This document shows, one piece after another, positions 10,219 to 20,187 of a stretch of DNA of 64,000 bases. A model generated the notes under the pieces. The model was given only the letters and a program-made list of their open reading frames with translations, was not told where the DNA came from and searched no databases. Every line of letters starts with the position of its first letter. The stretch's first letter is position 1. This DNA comes from Azospira oryzae (GTDB taxonomy: Bacteria; Pseudomonadota; Gammaproteobacteria; Burkholderiales; Rhodocyclaceae), in NCBI RefSeq assembly GCF_004217225.1, contig NZ_SHKM01000002.1, positions 687,307-751,306 of the forward strand, written 5' to 3'. The translations under genes were made by a program, and so were the position numbers.

Positions 10219-10419
10219 ATGACCCAGCCTGAATCCACCCCGCCAGGAGGTCCTTACCGGACCTGGATGTGCCAGATTTGCGGTTTCATCTACGACGAGG
10301 CCGCCGGACTGCCGGAAGAGGGCATCGCCCCCGGTACCCGTTGGCAAGACATTCCCATGAACTGGGTCTGTCCCGAGTGCGATGCGCGCAAGGAAGACTT
10401 CGAAATGGTGGAAATCTAG
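10219..10419 (+). CDS. Rubredoxin
   Basis: Sixty-six residues. Two knuckle motifs bind a single iron: CQIC (Cys18, Cys21) and CPEC (Cys51, Cys54), with the intervening [14 protein letters not shown] segment and [21 protein letters not shown] typical of rubredoxin. It is a small soluble electron carrier; its partner is not evident here. It lies 90 bases upstream of pilG in the same direction, an arrangement common in betaproteobacteria. Confidence 0.95.
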   Translation: MTQPESTPPGGPYRTWMCQICGFIYDEAAGLPEEGIAPGTRWQDIPMNWVCPECDARKEDFEMVEI

Positions 10420-10509
10420 GAAAATCCCGGGCGAAGGTTTAGTATTGCTGCATAAAATCCAGAAGCCCCGGCTGGTTCCGGGGTAATCGAGAGATCTTGG
10501 GAGGTTGAT

Positions 10510-10908
10510 TTGCCGGATGCCACTGCCCAGCGCGGCGTGAAAGTGATGGTGATTGACGATAGCAATACCATCCGTCGCAGCGCTGAAATCTTCCTGGTGC
10601 AGGCAGGATGCCAGGTGGTGCTGGCCGAGGACGGGTTCGATGCCCTGGCCAAGATCGCCGACCACCAACCAGACATCGTCTTCTGCGACATCATGATGCC
10701 CCGTCTGGACGGTTACCAGACCTGCGCCCTGATCAAGAAAAACGCCCGTTTCCGCAACACCCCGGTGATCATGCTGTCCTCCAAGGACGGCCTTTTCGAC
10801 CGGGCCCGGGGGCGTATGGTCGGTTCCGACCAGTACCTCACCAAGCCCTTTACCAAAGACAGTTTGCTGCAGGCTGTGGCCACCTACGGGCCCCAGCAGG
10901 TTCAATAA
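10510..10908 (+). CDS. pilG: Twitching motility response regulator PilG
   Basis: A protein of 132 residues consisting of one receiver domain. The acidic pocket Asp16-Asp17, phospho-acceptor Asp60 in VFCDIMMP, and Lys112 in YLTKPF are all present. The start is a TTG, supported by GGGAGG at 10499-10504 and by the lack of a usable ATG nearby. In type IV pilus systems PilG is phosphorylated by the CheA-like PilL/ChpA and promotes pilus extension. It is the first gene of the pilGHIJL operon. Confidence 0.93.
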   Translation: MPDATAQRGVKVMVIDDSNTIRRSAEIFLVQAGCQVVLAEDGFDALAKIADHQPDIVFCDIMMPRLDGYQTCALIKKNARFRNTPVIMLSSKDGLFDRARGRMVGSDQYLTKPFTKDSLLQAVATYGPQQVQ

Positions 10909-10929
10909 GCGTTAGCCGAGAGAGTCCCT

Positions 10930-11292
10930 ATGCCCGTCAAGAAAATCCTCGTGGTGGACGATTCCCCCACCGAACGTCACTTCATGGTCGAAATCCTCAC
11001 CAAGAACGGTTACCAGGTGGTTACCGCCGAAAACGGTGAGGACGGCATCGCCAAGGCCAAGGCCGAAAAGCCCGACCTGGTGCTGATGGATGTGGTGATG
11101 CCCGGCCTCAACGGCTACCAGGCTACCCGTACCCTGACCCGGGACGACGACACCAAGGACATTCCGGTCATCGTCTGCACCTCCAAGGGCCAGGAAACGG
11201 ACAAGATCTGGGGGCTGCGCCAGGGTGCCCAGGACTACCTGGTGAAACCGGTCAACGCCGAAGAGCTGCTCGCCAAGATCGCCGCACTCTAG
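10930..11292 (+). CDS. pilH: Twitching motility response regulator PilH
   Basis: A protein of 120 residues, a single receiver domain with Asp10-Asp11, phospho-acceptor Asp54 in LVLMDVVMPGLNGYQATR, and Lys106 in YLVKPV. The KIWGLRQGAQDYLVKPV region is characteristic of PilH. It is thought to act as a counter-regulator or phosphate sink relative to PilG in pilus retraction control. It lies 21 bases after pilG and 14 before pilI. Confidence 0.93.
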   Translation: MPVKKILVVDDSPTERHFMVEILTKNGYQVVTAENGEDGIAKAKAEKPDLVLMDVVMPGLNGYQATRTLTRDDDTKDIPVIVCTSKGQETDKIWGLRQGAQDYLVKPVNAEELLAKIAAL

Positions 11293-11306
11293 GAGGCTGG
11301 GGCGGC

Positions 11307-11819
11307 ATGGCCAGAAAAATCAGCCTGCGGCAGTTCCAGGAACACCTGGCGGCACGCCTGTCCAGCGCCGCCCGCGGGCAGGCCGCGGCCGGCCTGCTCG
11401 GGGTCCAGGCGGGGAGCCGCCTGTGGCTGCTCAACCTGTCCGATTCGGGGGAAATCATTCCCTCCCCCCATCTGGCTCCCGTGCCCCTGACCAAGCCCTG
11501 GTTCGCCGGTATCGCCAACATCCGCGGCAGCCTCTATTCGGTGGCCGACCTTTCCGCCTTCCTTGGCGGCGATCCCACTCCCTACAACGCCAACGTCCGC
11601 CTGTTGCTGGTGGGCACCCGCTACGGCTCCAACGCCGCCCTGCTGGTGAACCGTTCCCTGGGGCTGAAGAACCTGGAAACCCTGACGCCTGCCGAGCCGG
11701 ATGCCTCCCTCCCTGTCTGGGGCCGCGAGTGCTACACGGATGGCGACGGACGGACCTGGCACAAGCTGAACCTGAAGGAACTCCTGGCCGACCCCGATTT
11801 CATGCAGATCGGCGCCTGA
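11307..11819 (+). CDS. pilI: CheW-like coupling protein PilI
   Basis: A protein of 170 residues with a CheW domain. Family-typical segments are SGEIIPSPHLAPVPLTKPWFAGIANIRG-like (about residues 50-75) and the VADLSAFLG strand. PilI couples the membrane chemoreceptor PilJ to the kinase PilL at the cell pole. It follows pilH with a 14-base gap that contains an AGGAGG-like ribosome binding site. Confidence 0.9.
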   Translation: MARKISLRQFQEHLAARLSSAARGQAAAGLLGVQAGSRLWLLNLSDSGEIIPSPHLAPVPLTKPWFAGIANIRGSLYSVADLSAFLGGDPTPYNANVRLLLVGTRYGSNAALLVNRSLGLKNLETLTPAEPDASLPVWGRECYTDGDGRTWHKLNLKELLADPDFMQIGA

Positions 11820-11898
11820 TCACGGATTTTCCCAACCAACAATAAACGAACCGCTCCGCAACACTAGGTTGCAAAAGCACTGAGAACTGGAGAACACC

Positions 11899-14097
11899 AT
11901 GGCGTTCAAACTTAAGCTACCCGCCTTTTCTTTCGGCAAGGGTCAGAAAAAGTCCGCCGCACCTGTGGGCGAGGAAACCCTCGCCGCCCCCACCCGGGTA
12001 ATGGAAGTTCCGGTGGCCAAACCGGCCAAGGAAAAGAAGCCGAAGGAGCCGGCTGCGGCCCTGACCGACTTCCTTGGCCAGTATCCGGTCGTCAAGCAGT
12101 TGCAGATTCTCGGTTCGGTGCTGCTGGTGGTGATGCTGTTCATCGCCGGGCTGGTTTATCACGACAACCGGGAATCCACCTACGGCACCGTCTATGTGGC
12201 GGCGGCCGGTGAAATGCGCATGCTCTCCCAGCGCCTGGCCAAGGATGCGGCCCAGGCCCTGCAAGGTACGCCGGTGGCCTTCGAACACCTGAAGACCTCC
12301 CGCGAATCCTTTGCTCGCCTGCTGGAACGCCTCTCCCAGGGCGGTGAAATCACCGAAGTGGCGGTACCCCCCTCCCCCGATGGCGTGCAGCCCCAGTTGC
12401 AGGCCCTGATGAGCGAGTGGGAAAAGACCGACAAGAACGCCACCCGCCTGCTGGAAATGGAAAAGAACCTGGTGAACCTGGGTAAGGACGTGGCCATCAT
12501 CGCCAGCAAGAATCCCCAGCTGCTGGAACTGTCCGAACAGGTTGCCGCCCTCAAGCTGCAATCCGGCGGCGGTGCCCGGGAAATCGCCGCGGCCAACCAG
12601 ATGGTGATGCTGACCCAGCGTATCGCCAAGAACGCCTCCGCCCTGCTGGTGGGCGACGCCATCGACCCGGAAGTGGCCTTCCTGCTGGGCAAGGACACCA
12701 ACTCCTTCCGCGACCTGCTGAACGGCCTGATCAAGGGTAACGAAACCCTCAAGGCCGCTTCCGACGGCGACACCCGCACCAAGCTGGGCGAGCTGGAAGG
12801 CGCCTTCAAGGAATACCAGGACGCCGTGTCCGGCATTCTCGGCAACATGCAGCGCCTGGTGCTGGCCAAGCAGTCCGGTTCCGCCATCTTCAAGGATTCG
12901 GACGAACTGCTGGCAGCCACCGACAAACTGGCCGACGCCTACCAGGCCGAACTGGCCGAGCGGGCACTGTACATCGTCATCCTGGTGGTGATGGTGCTGG
13001 TGGCCCTGGGGGCCCTGGTGCTGATGGCCAAGATCTACCTGGAAGATTCCCGCCGCCGTGCCGAGGAAGCCGAGCGCCTGCGCCTGGAATCCGAGCAGCT
13101 GAACCGCCAGAACCAGGACGCCATCCTGCGCCTGATGAACGAACTGGGCGACCTGGCCGACGGCGACCTGACCGTCACCGCCACCGTGTCCGAGGACATC
13201 ACCGGCGCCATTGCCGACTCCATCAACTACACCATTGAAGAACTGCGGGTGCTGGTGGGCCGCATCAACGACGCCGCCAACCGGGTGACCCTGGCCACCG
13301 AAATGGCCCGCAAGACCTCCGAGGAACTGCTGGCCGCTGCCGAGCGCCAGTCCAAGGAAATTGAGGAAGCCGGCCGCTCCGTCCTGACCATGGCCAGTTC
13401 CATGAACCAGGTGTCCTCCGAGGCCACCCAGTCGGCCCAGGTGGCCCGCCAGTCCCTGTCCGCCGCCGAGAAGGGCGCCCAGGCCGTGCAGGATTCCATC
13501 AAGGGCATGAACGAAATTCGCGAACAGATTCAGGAAACGGCAAAGCGGATCAAGCGCCTGGGCGAAAGCTCCCAGGAGATCGGCGAAATCGTGGAACTGA
13601 TTTCCGACATTACCGAACAGACCAACGTGCTGGCCCTGAACGCCGCCATTCAGGCCGCCTCCGCCGGCGAGGCCGGCCGCGGCTTCACGGTGGTGGCAGA
13701 AGAAGTGCAGCGTCTGGCCGAACGTTCCGCCGAAGCCACGAAGCAGATTGCGGCCATTGTGAAGACCATTCAGACCGATACCCAGGATGCGGTTTCCGCC
13801 ATGGAAGAATCGACCCAGGGCGTGGTGGAAGGGGCCAAGCTGTCCGACGCCGCCGGTCAGGCCCTGGCCGAGATCGGTTCCGTGTCCCAGAACCTGGCCA
13901 GCCTGATCGAGAACATCTCCAGCGCCACCCAGCAGCAGGCCCAGTCCGCCGCCGGCGTGGCCGAGACCATGAAGGACATCCTCAACGTGACCGAACAGAC
14001 CACCGCCGGTACCAAGCAGACGGCCGAGGCCGTGGGCGAACTGGCCGGTCTGGCAACCGAACTGAAGGGATCGGTGGCCGGCTTCAAGGTCGCGTAA
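11899..14097 (+). CDS. pilJ: Methyl-accepting chemotaxis protein PilJ
   Basis: A protein of 732 residues. A basic, disordered cytoplasmic N-terminus (about 1-70) precedes membrane helix 1 (about 72-94), then a periplasmic domain with two PilJ-type repeats ([16 protein letters not shown] and [16 protein letters not shown]), and membrane helix 2 starting near 357. HAMP and long coiled-coil signalling regions follow, with the hairpin tip [19 protein letters not shown] near residue 570-590. The protein senses pilus or surface cues and controls PilL. The double lysine-rich N-terminal extension is common to PilJ proteins. Confidence 0.93.
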   Translation: MAFKLKLPAFSFGKGQKKSAAPVGEETLAAPTRVMEVPVAKPAKEKKPKEPAAALTDFLGQYPVVKQLQILGSVLLVVMLFIAGLVYHDNRESTYGTVYVAAAGEMRMLSQRLAKDAAQALQGTPVAFEHLKTSRESFARLLERLSQGGEITEVAVPPSPDGVQPQLQALMSEWEKTDKNATRLLEMEKNLVNLGKDVAIIASKNPQLLELSEQVAALKLQSGGGAREIAAANQMVMLTQRIAKNASALLVGDAIDPEVAFLLGKDTNSFRDLLNGLIKGNETLKAASDGDTRTKLGELEGAFKEYQDAVSGILGNMQRLVLAKQSGSAIFKDSDELLAATDKLADAYQAELAERALYIVILVVMVLVALGALVLMAKIYLEDSRRRAEEAERLRLESEQLNRQNQDAILRLMNELGDLADGDLTVTATVSEDITGAIADSINYTIEELRVLVGRINDAANRVTLATEMARKTSEELLAAAERQSKEIEEAGRSVLTMASSMNQVSSEATQSAQVARQSLSAAEKGAQAVQDSIKGMNEIREQIQETAKRIKRLGESSQEIGEIVELISDITEQTNVLALNAAIQAASAGEAGRGFTVVAEEVQRLAERSAEATKQIAAIVKTIQTDTQDAVSAMEESTQGVVEGAKLSDAAGQALAEIGSVSQNLASLIENISSATQQQAQSAAGVAETMKDILNVTEQTTAGTKQTAEAVGELAGLATELKGSVAGFKVA

Positions 14098-14130
14098 GCG
14101 TTGTTCCGCTAATCAGAAAACAAGGTCCCC

Positions 14131-17100
14131 ATGAGCGCAGTCACCGAATTCGACGTCGGGCCCCTCACCTGGGTGAAGGGCGAGATCGACGCCGCCCTGG
14201 AGCGGGCCGACCAGTCCCTGCAGCAGTATCTGGGCGGGGATCGGAGCGACCTGTCCCAGATCAAGTTCGGCCGCACCCATCTGCACCAGGTCCATGGTGC
14301 CCTGGCCATTGTCGGCCTGGACGGGGTGACCCAGTTCACCGAAGCCCTGGAAGCCTTCCTGGCCGACCTGGAGTCGGGCAAGCTCCCGGCCGACGATGCC
14401 GCCGTCGATCTGGTGCGGCGTTCCCTGCAGGCCATCCGCCACTACCTGGACGACCTGCTCAACGGTGAGCCCAACCAGCCCCTGCGCCTGTGGGACCTGT
14501 ACCAGTCCGTGCAGCAGGCCCGGGGTCTGGAGCGGGTCAATCCCACCGACCTCTTCTTCCCCGACCTGGCGGTGCGTCCGCCCCGGCGCCAGGCTGCCGC
14601 CCTGCCGCCGGCCGAGTTGAACAAGCGCCTGCGGGCCGAGCGCAGCCGCTTCCAGCGGGGCCTGCTGGCCTGGCTGCGCGGCGACCGCGCCGGCCTGGCC
14701 CTGATGCGCGATGCCATCACCGCCATCGAGGCTACCCAGGATCTGCCCGCCGCCCGCTCCTTCTGGTGGGTGGCCCAGGGCTTCATCACCGCCCTGGCCG
14801 AGGGCGCCGTCACCGGCGAGAACGACATCAAGCAGCTGTGCGCCCGCATCGACCTGCAGATCCGCCGGCTCATCGAAGGCTCCCGCAATTTCGCCGAGCG
14901 CCTGATGCGCGACGCCCTCTATCACGTCGCCGTGGCCGACAGCCAGGATGGCGTGGTGAGCGGCCTCAAGCAGTCCTTCGCCCTGGGCGACCTGCTGCCC
15001 GCCGTGGACGGCGATGGGGTGATCCACGCCACGCCGGCCCAGGAACTGGTGCTGCGCCGCCTGCGCGAGCACATCGCCGCCGCCGAGGAGGCCTGGGGCA
15101 AGTTCTGCGCCGGCACCGGCTCCGCCCTGCCGACCTTCCGCGAACAGGTGGGCCATCTGGCCCAAGGCGCGGAGCAGCTGGGCCAGCACGACTTCCACCG
15201 CCTCTGCAAAGCCCTGCTGGGCACCGCCAACTGGCTGGTGGAAAAGCCCGCCCGCCATAGCGAGGTGATGGGCATGGAACTGGCCACCGGCATTCTGCTG
15301 GCGGCCAATGCCCAGGAGAATTTCGAGCACCTGGGCCAGGATTTCGCCCACCAGGTGGACGTCATGGTGGCCCGCCTGCACGCCTGTGTCAGCGGTCAGC
15401 CGGCCGAGACCGGGGCCGAGGTGCCGGGGCTGGACGAAATGTCCCGCCGGGCCCAGGAGCGCCTGCTCAACAGCCAGGTGGCCAAGGAAATCCAGACCAA
15501 CCTGGTGCAGATCGAACAGGTGCTGGACGCCTTCTTCCGCGACGTTTCCCGCCGCGGCGACCTGGCCGGCCTGGACATGCCCCTGAAGCAGGTCACCGGC
15601 GCCCTCACCATCCTCGGCCAGGACGCGGCCGTGGCCACCCTGGCCGATTGCAGCGCCCGCATCGCCCGCTTCTCCGCCCCCGACTACGAGCCGGTGGAGG
15701 CCGATTTCGAGGCCGTCGCCAGCCAGCTTTCCGCCCTCGGCTTCTTCGTCGAAGCCCTGCCCCGGGAACTGGCCAAGGGCAGCGCCGACTTCTCCGCCTT
15801 CTCCCGCGGCCTGGGGCCCCAGGGCAACCGGGAGGAGGAAGAGGTCGAAGAGGTGGTGGAAGCCGCCGCCCCGTCGGTGGAACAGGAACTGGAAAAGCAG
15901 AAGAAGGAAACCCAGGCCCTGATGGAGGCGCTGAAGGAACAGCCCGCCGACGCCAACCTGCGCCAGGAACTGAAGCAGAATCTGGAGTCCCTGCAGAAGG
16001 ATGCAGACCTGGTGGCCGACAAGGCCCTGGGACAGCAGGCAAAGGCAGCCCTGTCGGCCCTGGAGGCCGCGCCCCACCTGGATGCCGCCGCCCCTGCCCT
16101 GGATGCGGCCCTGGCCGAGATCAAGCCCCAGGTGGCTGCCGCCCCGGCGCCGTCCGCCGAAACCATCAAGCTGACCCAGGCCTCGGAAGAGGAGCTGGAC
16201 GCGGAGCTGCTCTCCATCTTCCTGGAAGAGGCCCAGGAAGTGCTCGGCACCATCGGCAGCCACATCGGCCTGCTGCGGGAGCAGCCCCACAACGTCGATT
16301 TCCTCACCACCATCCGCCGCAGCTTCCACACCCTCAAGGGCAGCGGCCGCATGGTCGGCCTCAAGGACCTGGGCGAGACCGCCTGGGCCATCGAGCAGGT
16401 ACTCAACCTGTGGCTGCGCCAGGAATACGACGTCAGCCCGGAACTGTTCGCCCTCATCGAAGAGGCCCATGTCCTCTTCTCCGCCTGGGTCCGCTACCTG
16501 GAAACCCGGGAAGGCGGTGCCCCCGATCCCGCGGCCCTGGTGACCAAGGCCGACACCATGCGCGGGGCCGAAACCCCGCCGGCACCGGTGGCCGAGGCGG
16601 CGCCGGCCTCTGCCCTGCCCGAACTGTCCCTGGAGGAGAGCACCCCCTTCGCCGACCTGGGCCTGGAGGTGGACCTGGATGGGGCCTCGGTGGACCTGAC
16701 GCCCCCGGCCATGGAAGTGATGCCGGTGATCGCCAGCGACATGCGCGACTTCATGGCGGAGGCCGAGGTGCCTGCCGTGCAGGAAACCGACGCGGCGACA
16801 GCGCTCGAGGCGGTGCCGGAGATCGAGGAACTGACTCTGCCGGAACTGGAGGAAGCTCCCGTCGCCGCGACGGCCGACGTGGATCTGGCCCTGGAAGAAT
16901 TGCCGGCCCTGGAGGAAGTGACGCCCGCCGCCCTGGATTTTGATTTCGACCTGGGGGATGCGGCCCCCGCGCCGGCCGCCCCGGAGGCGGCGCCAGCCAT
17001 GGCAGAAGCTCGGCCGGAAGCCGTGCTGGAAGCCGCTGTCCCGGAGCTGGACGAAGAACACGAGCTCTCCGGCGATCTGGAAACCCTGGAACTGCCGCCC

Positions 17101-17823
17101 CTGGACGACCTGGGTGAGCTGGAGATGCCTGCCGCGGTGGAGCCGCTGCCGGAAGTCGCCGCCACCGACGAACCCATCGCCCTGACGGAACTGCCGGCCG
17201 AGCCCGCCGTCGCAGCAGCCCCCGAGTCATCGCCGCTGTCGCTGGAGAGCGAGCCTGCCCTCGACATCGCCTTCGACGGCGAAATCGAGGCTCCGTCCGA
17301 GACTGTGCCGGATATGGCCCAGGAGATCGAGCTGACGCCCCCGGCGCCCGCCGCCCAGGACATCCTGCCCGAGCTGGAGGCCGAAGAAGCGCCACCGCCG
17401 CCGCGGCCGACCCTGAAGGTCTCCTCCACCCTCTACCAGATTTTCATGGAAGAGGCCCAGGGCCACCTGGAAGCCCTGCAGCGCCAGTTCGGCCTGCTCG
17501 AGACCGACCCGGAAATGCCCACGGCCGAGCCCTTCACCCGGGCCGCCCACACCCTGGGCAGCATCGCTGGCACCATCGGCCTGGACGCCATCAACCGCCT
17601 TGGCCGGGCCCTGGAACACGCCCTGCTGCGGCGCGACCAGTCGGCCCATCCAGCCAGCCTGGAAGCCCTGGAAATCATCCGCCTGGCCATCTCCTCCCTG
17701 GAGGAAATGGTGGCCAGCGTTGCCGCCCAGCAGCCCCCGCCGCCCCGCCGGTGCCGGTGCAGCTCAAGGACGACCTGGACGAGCAGCTGCTGCCCATCTT
17801 CCTCGAAGAAGCCCAGGAGCTGA
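14131..17823 (+). CDS. pilL: PilL/ChpA-type hybrid CheA kinase, N-terminal part (frame interrupted)
   Basis: 1230 codons that encode the front of a very large chemotaxis kinase. A degenerate Hpt-like domain lies near the N-terminus (QVHGALAIVGLDG). A complete Hpt domain has His733 in SFHTLKGSGRMVG, and another, degenerate one has His1140 in AAHTLGSIAGTIG. Long Ala/Pro/Glu-rich linkers lie between them. At about 17733-17750 the frame breaks inside a C-rich run: the reading continues as PRRCRCSSR and ends at 17823, while the true continuation (VPVQLKDDLDEQLLPIFLEEAQ) is in the -1 frame. Adding one C to the C5 run at 17734-17738 restores a single protein of about 2000 residues. This could be a sequencing or assembly error, a real mutation, or a translational slip. 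Confidence 0.85.
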   Translation: MSAVTEFDVGPLTWVKGEIDAALERADQSLQQYLGGDRSDLSQIKFGRTHLHQVHGALAIVGLDGVTQFTEALEAFLADLESGKLPADDAAVDLVRRSLQAIRHYLDDLLNGEPNQPLRLWDLYQSVQQARGLERVNPTDLFFPDLAVRPPRRQAAALPPAELNKRLRAERSRFQRGLLAWLRGDRAGLALMRDAITAIEATQDLPAARSFWWVAQGFITALAEGAVTGENDIKQLCARIDLQIRRLIEGSRNFAERLMRDALYHVAVADSQDGVVSGLKQSFALGDLLPAVDGDGVIHATPAQELVLRRLREHIAAAEEAWGKFCAGTGSALPTFREQVGHLAQGAEQLGQHDFHRLCKALLGTANWLVEKPARHSEVMGMELATGILLAANAQENFEHLGQDFAHQVDVMVARLHACVSGQPAETGAEVPGLDEMSRRAQERLLNSQVAKEIQTNLVQIEQVLDAFFRDVSRRGDLAGLDMPLKQVTGALTILGQDAAVATLADCSARIARFSAPDYEPVEADFEAVASQLSALGFFVEALPRELAKGSADFSAFSRGLGPQGNREEEEVEEVVEAAAPSVEQELEKQKKETQALMEALKEQPADANLRQELKQNLESLQKDADLVADKALGQQAKAALSALEAAPHLDAAAPALDAALAEIKPQVAAAPAPSAETIKLTQASEEELDAELLSIFLEEAQEVLGTIGSHIGLLREQPHNVDFLTTIRRSFHTLKGSGRMVGLKDLGETAWAIEQVLNLWLRQEYDVSPELFALIEEAHVLFSAWVRYLETREGGAPDPAALVTKADTMRGAETPPAPVAEAAPASALPELSLEESTPFADLGLEVDLDGASVDLTPPAMEVMPVIASDMRDFMAEAEVPAVQETDAATALEAVPEIEELTLPELEEAPVAATADVDLALEELPALEEVTPAALDFDFDLGDAAPAPAAPEAAPAMAEARPEAVLEAAVPELDEEHELSGDLETLELPPLDDLGELEMPAAVEPLPEVAATDEPIALTELPAEPAVAAAPESSPLSLESEPALDIAFDGEIEAPSETVPDMAQEIELTPPAPAAQDILPELEAEEAPPPPRPTLKVSSTLYQIFMEEAQGHLEALQRQFGLLETDPEMPTAEPFTRAAHTLGSIAGTIGLDAINRLGRALEHALLRRDQSAHPASLEALEIIRLAISSLEEMVASVAAQQPPPPRRCRCSSRTTWTSSCCPSSSKKPRS

Positions 17824-20129
17824 CCCAGAGCATCACCGAGCAGCTGCGCCTGTGGCACGACGATCCCCACGATGCCGACGTGGCCCGGGCCCTGGCCCGG
17901 CTGCTGCATACCCTCAAGGGTTCGGCCCGCATGGCCGGCGCCATGAACCTGGGGGAACTGACCCACACCCTGGAAACCCGGGTCGAGCAGGCCCACAAGG
18001 CCGGGGCGGCGGAAGCGGCCCTGATCGAGGAAATCCAGATCGCCTTCGACGCCATCGCCCAGATCGTCGAGCGCCTGGCTTCCGGTGACACTCTGGATAC
18101 GCCCCTGCCGGTGGAACTGCTGGCCCTGCCGGAGACGGCGGAAGCCGATCTCGCACCGGCCATGCCGGAAACCCAGGCAGCGCCTGCCTCCGCCGAGATG
18201 CCTGCCGCGGTGGCCCAGCCGGAGCGGCCTGCAGCCGAGGCCCCGGCCACAGTGCAGGTTGCAGCGGCCGAGCCGGAGGTCGATGCGGCCGCCGCCTCCC
18301 GCGCCACCCTGCGGGTGCGCTCCGACCTGATGGACCGGCTGGTGAACGAGGCCGGCGAGCTGTCCATCGCCCGGGCCCGCATCGAAGGGGAAATGCGCAG
18401 CCTCAAGGATTCCCTGCTCGACCTGACGGAAAACGTGATCCGCCTGCGGCGCCAGCTGCGGGAGGTGGAAATCCAGGCCGAGACCCAGATCCAGGCCCGC
18501 ACCGCCGAGGCCGAAGTGGCCCATGCCGGCTTCGACCCCCTGGAGTTCGACCGCTTCACCCGCTTCCAGGAACTGACCCGGATGATGGCCGAATCGGTGA
18601 ACGACGTGGCCACGGTGCAGCAGAACCTGCTGAAGAACCTGGACGAAGCCAACGCCGCCATCATTGCCCAGGCCCGCCTCAACCGGGAGCTGCAGCAGTC
18701 CCTGATGAGCGTGCGCATGGTGCCCTTCAGCAGCCAGACCGAGCGTCTGCATCGCATCGTGCGGCAGACGGCGAAGGAAGTGGGCAAGCGGGCCAACCTG
18801 GAAATCGTCGGCGGTCAGGTGGAACTGGACCGGGGCGTGCTGGACAAGATGGTCGCTCCCCTGGAGCACATGCTGCGCAACTCCGTCGCCCATGGCCTGG
18901 AAAGCCGGGAAGGCCGCCTCGCCGCCGGCAAGGAAGAGATCGGCGAGATCGAACTGAAGGTGGCCCAGGAAGGCAACGAAATCATCATCACCATGGCCGA
19001 CGACGGCGCCGGCCTGGACCTGCAGCGCATCCGCGCCAAGGCCGAGAGCCAGGGGCTGCTGGCTGCCGGCGAGGAGGCGGACGACGCCCGCCTGGCCGAC
19101 CTGATTTTCGCTCCCGGCTTTTCCACCGCCGGCGAGGTCTCCCAGATCGCCGGCCGCGGCGTCGGCATGGACGTGGTGCGCACCGAAGTGACCAACCTGG
19201 GCGGCCGCCTGGAAATGCAGTCGGTGGCCGGCAAGGGCCTCACTTTCCGCATCTACCTGCCCCTGACCCTGGCTGTCACCCAGGCCCTCATCGTGCGCGT
19301 CGGCAATCGCCGCTACGCCATTCCCTCGGCCATGATCGCCCAGGTCCAGGAAGTGAAGGAACAGGTCCTGGCCGGCATCCGCGAGACCGGTCAGGTGGAA
19401 TGGCTGGGCAACCGCTATCCCTACCACTTCCTGCCCCACCTGCTGGGCGAACCCCAGGCCCTGCCCGAAGCCCGGCGCCTGTCCTGGGTGCTGCTGCTGC
19501 GCTCCGGCACCCAGCGGGCGGCGATCCAGGTGGACGAGCTGTTCGGCAACCAGGAAATCGTGGTCAAGAACGTCGGCCCCCAGCTGGCCCGGGTGATCGG
19601 CATTGCCGGCGCCACCGTGCTCGGCGACGGCCAGGTGCTGCTGATCCTCAACCCGGTGGCCCTGGCGGCCCGCAGCGAAGCCAGCGTGGCGGTGCACACC
19701 CCGGCGGCGCCCCTGGAGTCGGTGCCGGTGGAAGAAACGCCGGCCCAGACCCTGCCGACGGTGATGGTGGTGGACGACTCCCTCACCGTGCGCAAGATCA
19801 CCAGCCGCCTGCTGTCCCGCGAGGGTTACCACGTGCTGACGGCCAAGGACGGCGTGGATGGTCTGGAGCAGCTGATCGACACCATGCCCGACGTGCTGCT
19901 GGTGGACATCGAGATGCCGCGCATGGACGGCTTCGACTTCACCCGCAACGTGCGGGCGGACGAGCGCCTGAAGCACCTGCCCATCATCATGATCACCTCC
20001 CGCACGGCGGACAAGCACCGCAACTACGCCTTCGAGATCGGGGTGAACCACTACCTGGGCAAGCCCTACCAGGAAGACGAGCTGCTGGCCCTGGTGCAGG
20101 AGTACACCAAGCGCAAGCGGGTGCACTGA
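17751..20129 (+). CDS. pilL: PilL/ChpA-type hybrid CheA kinase, C-terminal part
   Basis: 792 codons from a GTG at 17751 that probably is not a real start: it lies just past the frame break of the preceding section and has no ribosome binding site. Domains in order: Hpt with His53 (LLHTLKGSARMAG), dimerisation region, HATPase with N box LEHMLRNSVAHGLE and glycine motifs DDGAGL and GRGVGMDVV, CheW-like domain, and a C-terminal receiver (VMVVDDSLTVRK, VLLVDIEMPRMDG, YLGKPY). All catalytic elements of the kinase and receiver are intact, which argues against long-standing decay. It is the last gene of the pil operon and is followed by a terminator. Confidence 0.88.
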   Translation: MPVQLKDDLDEQLLPIFLEEAQELTQSITEQLRLWHDDPHDADVARALARLLHTLKGSARMAGAMNLGELTHTLETRVEQAHKAGAAEAALIEEIQIAFDAIAQIVERLASGDTLDTPLPVELLALPETAEADLAPAMPETQAAPASAEMPAAVAQPERPAAEAPATVQVAAAEPEVDAAAASRATLRVRSDLMDRLVNEAGELSIARARIEGEMRSLKDSLLDLTENVIRLRRQLREVEIQAETQIQARTAEAEVAHAGFDPLEFDRFTRFQELTRMMAESVNDVATVQQNLLKNLDEANAAIIAQARLNRELQQSLMSVRMVPFSSQTERLHRIVRQTAKEVGKRANLEIVGGQVELDRGVLDKMVAPLEHMLRNSVAHGLESREGRLAAGKEEIGEIELKVAQEGNEIIITMADDGAGLDLQRIRAKAESQGLLAAGEEADDARLADLIFAPGFSTAGEVSQIAGRGVGMDVVRTEVTNLGGRLEMQSVAGKGLTFRIYLPLTLAVTQALIVRVGNRRYAIPSAMIAQVQEVKEQVLAGIRETGQVEWLGNRYPYHFLPHLLGEPQALPEARRLSWVLLLRSGTQRAAIQVDELFGNQEIVVKNVGPQLARVIGIAGATVLGDGQVLLILNPVALAARSEASVAVHTPAAPLESVPVEETPAQTLPTVMVVDDSLTVRKITSRLLSREGYHVLTAKDGVDGLEQLIDTMPDVLLVDIEMPRMDGFDFTRNVRADERLKHLPIIMITSRTADKHRNYAFEIGVNHYLGKPYQEDELLALVQEYTKRKRVH

Positions 20130-20151
20130 GGCGGCTCGGTCCCCAAATGAA

Positions 20152-20181
20152 AAAGCGCGGAGCGATCCGCGCTTTTTTTTT
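20152..20181 (+). terminator. Bidirectional intrinsic terminator after pilL
   Basis: AAAGCGCGGA (20152-20161) pairs with TCCGCGCTTT (20166-20175) around GCGA, followed by more T. A-rich and T-rich flanks serve both pilL and the convergent DUF2238 gene. Confidence 0.9.
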
Positions 20182-20187
20182 CGCCCC

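Noticed and set aside
14113-17061. Open frame of 982 codons antisense to pilL
   Set aside because: Gly/Gln/His-rich low-complexity translation and no family features; it is the complement of the kinase gene.
17751-17760. GTG at 17751 as a true start of an independent CheA gene
   Set aside because: No ribosome binding site, position directly at the frame break, and the upstream Hpt/linker segments belong to the same protein family member.
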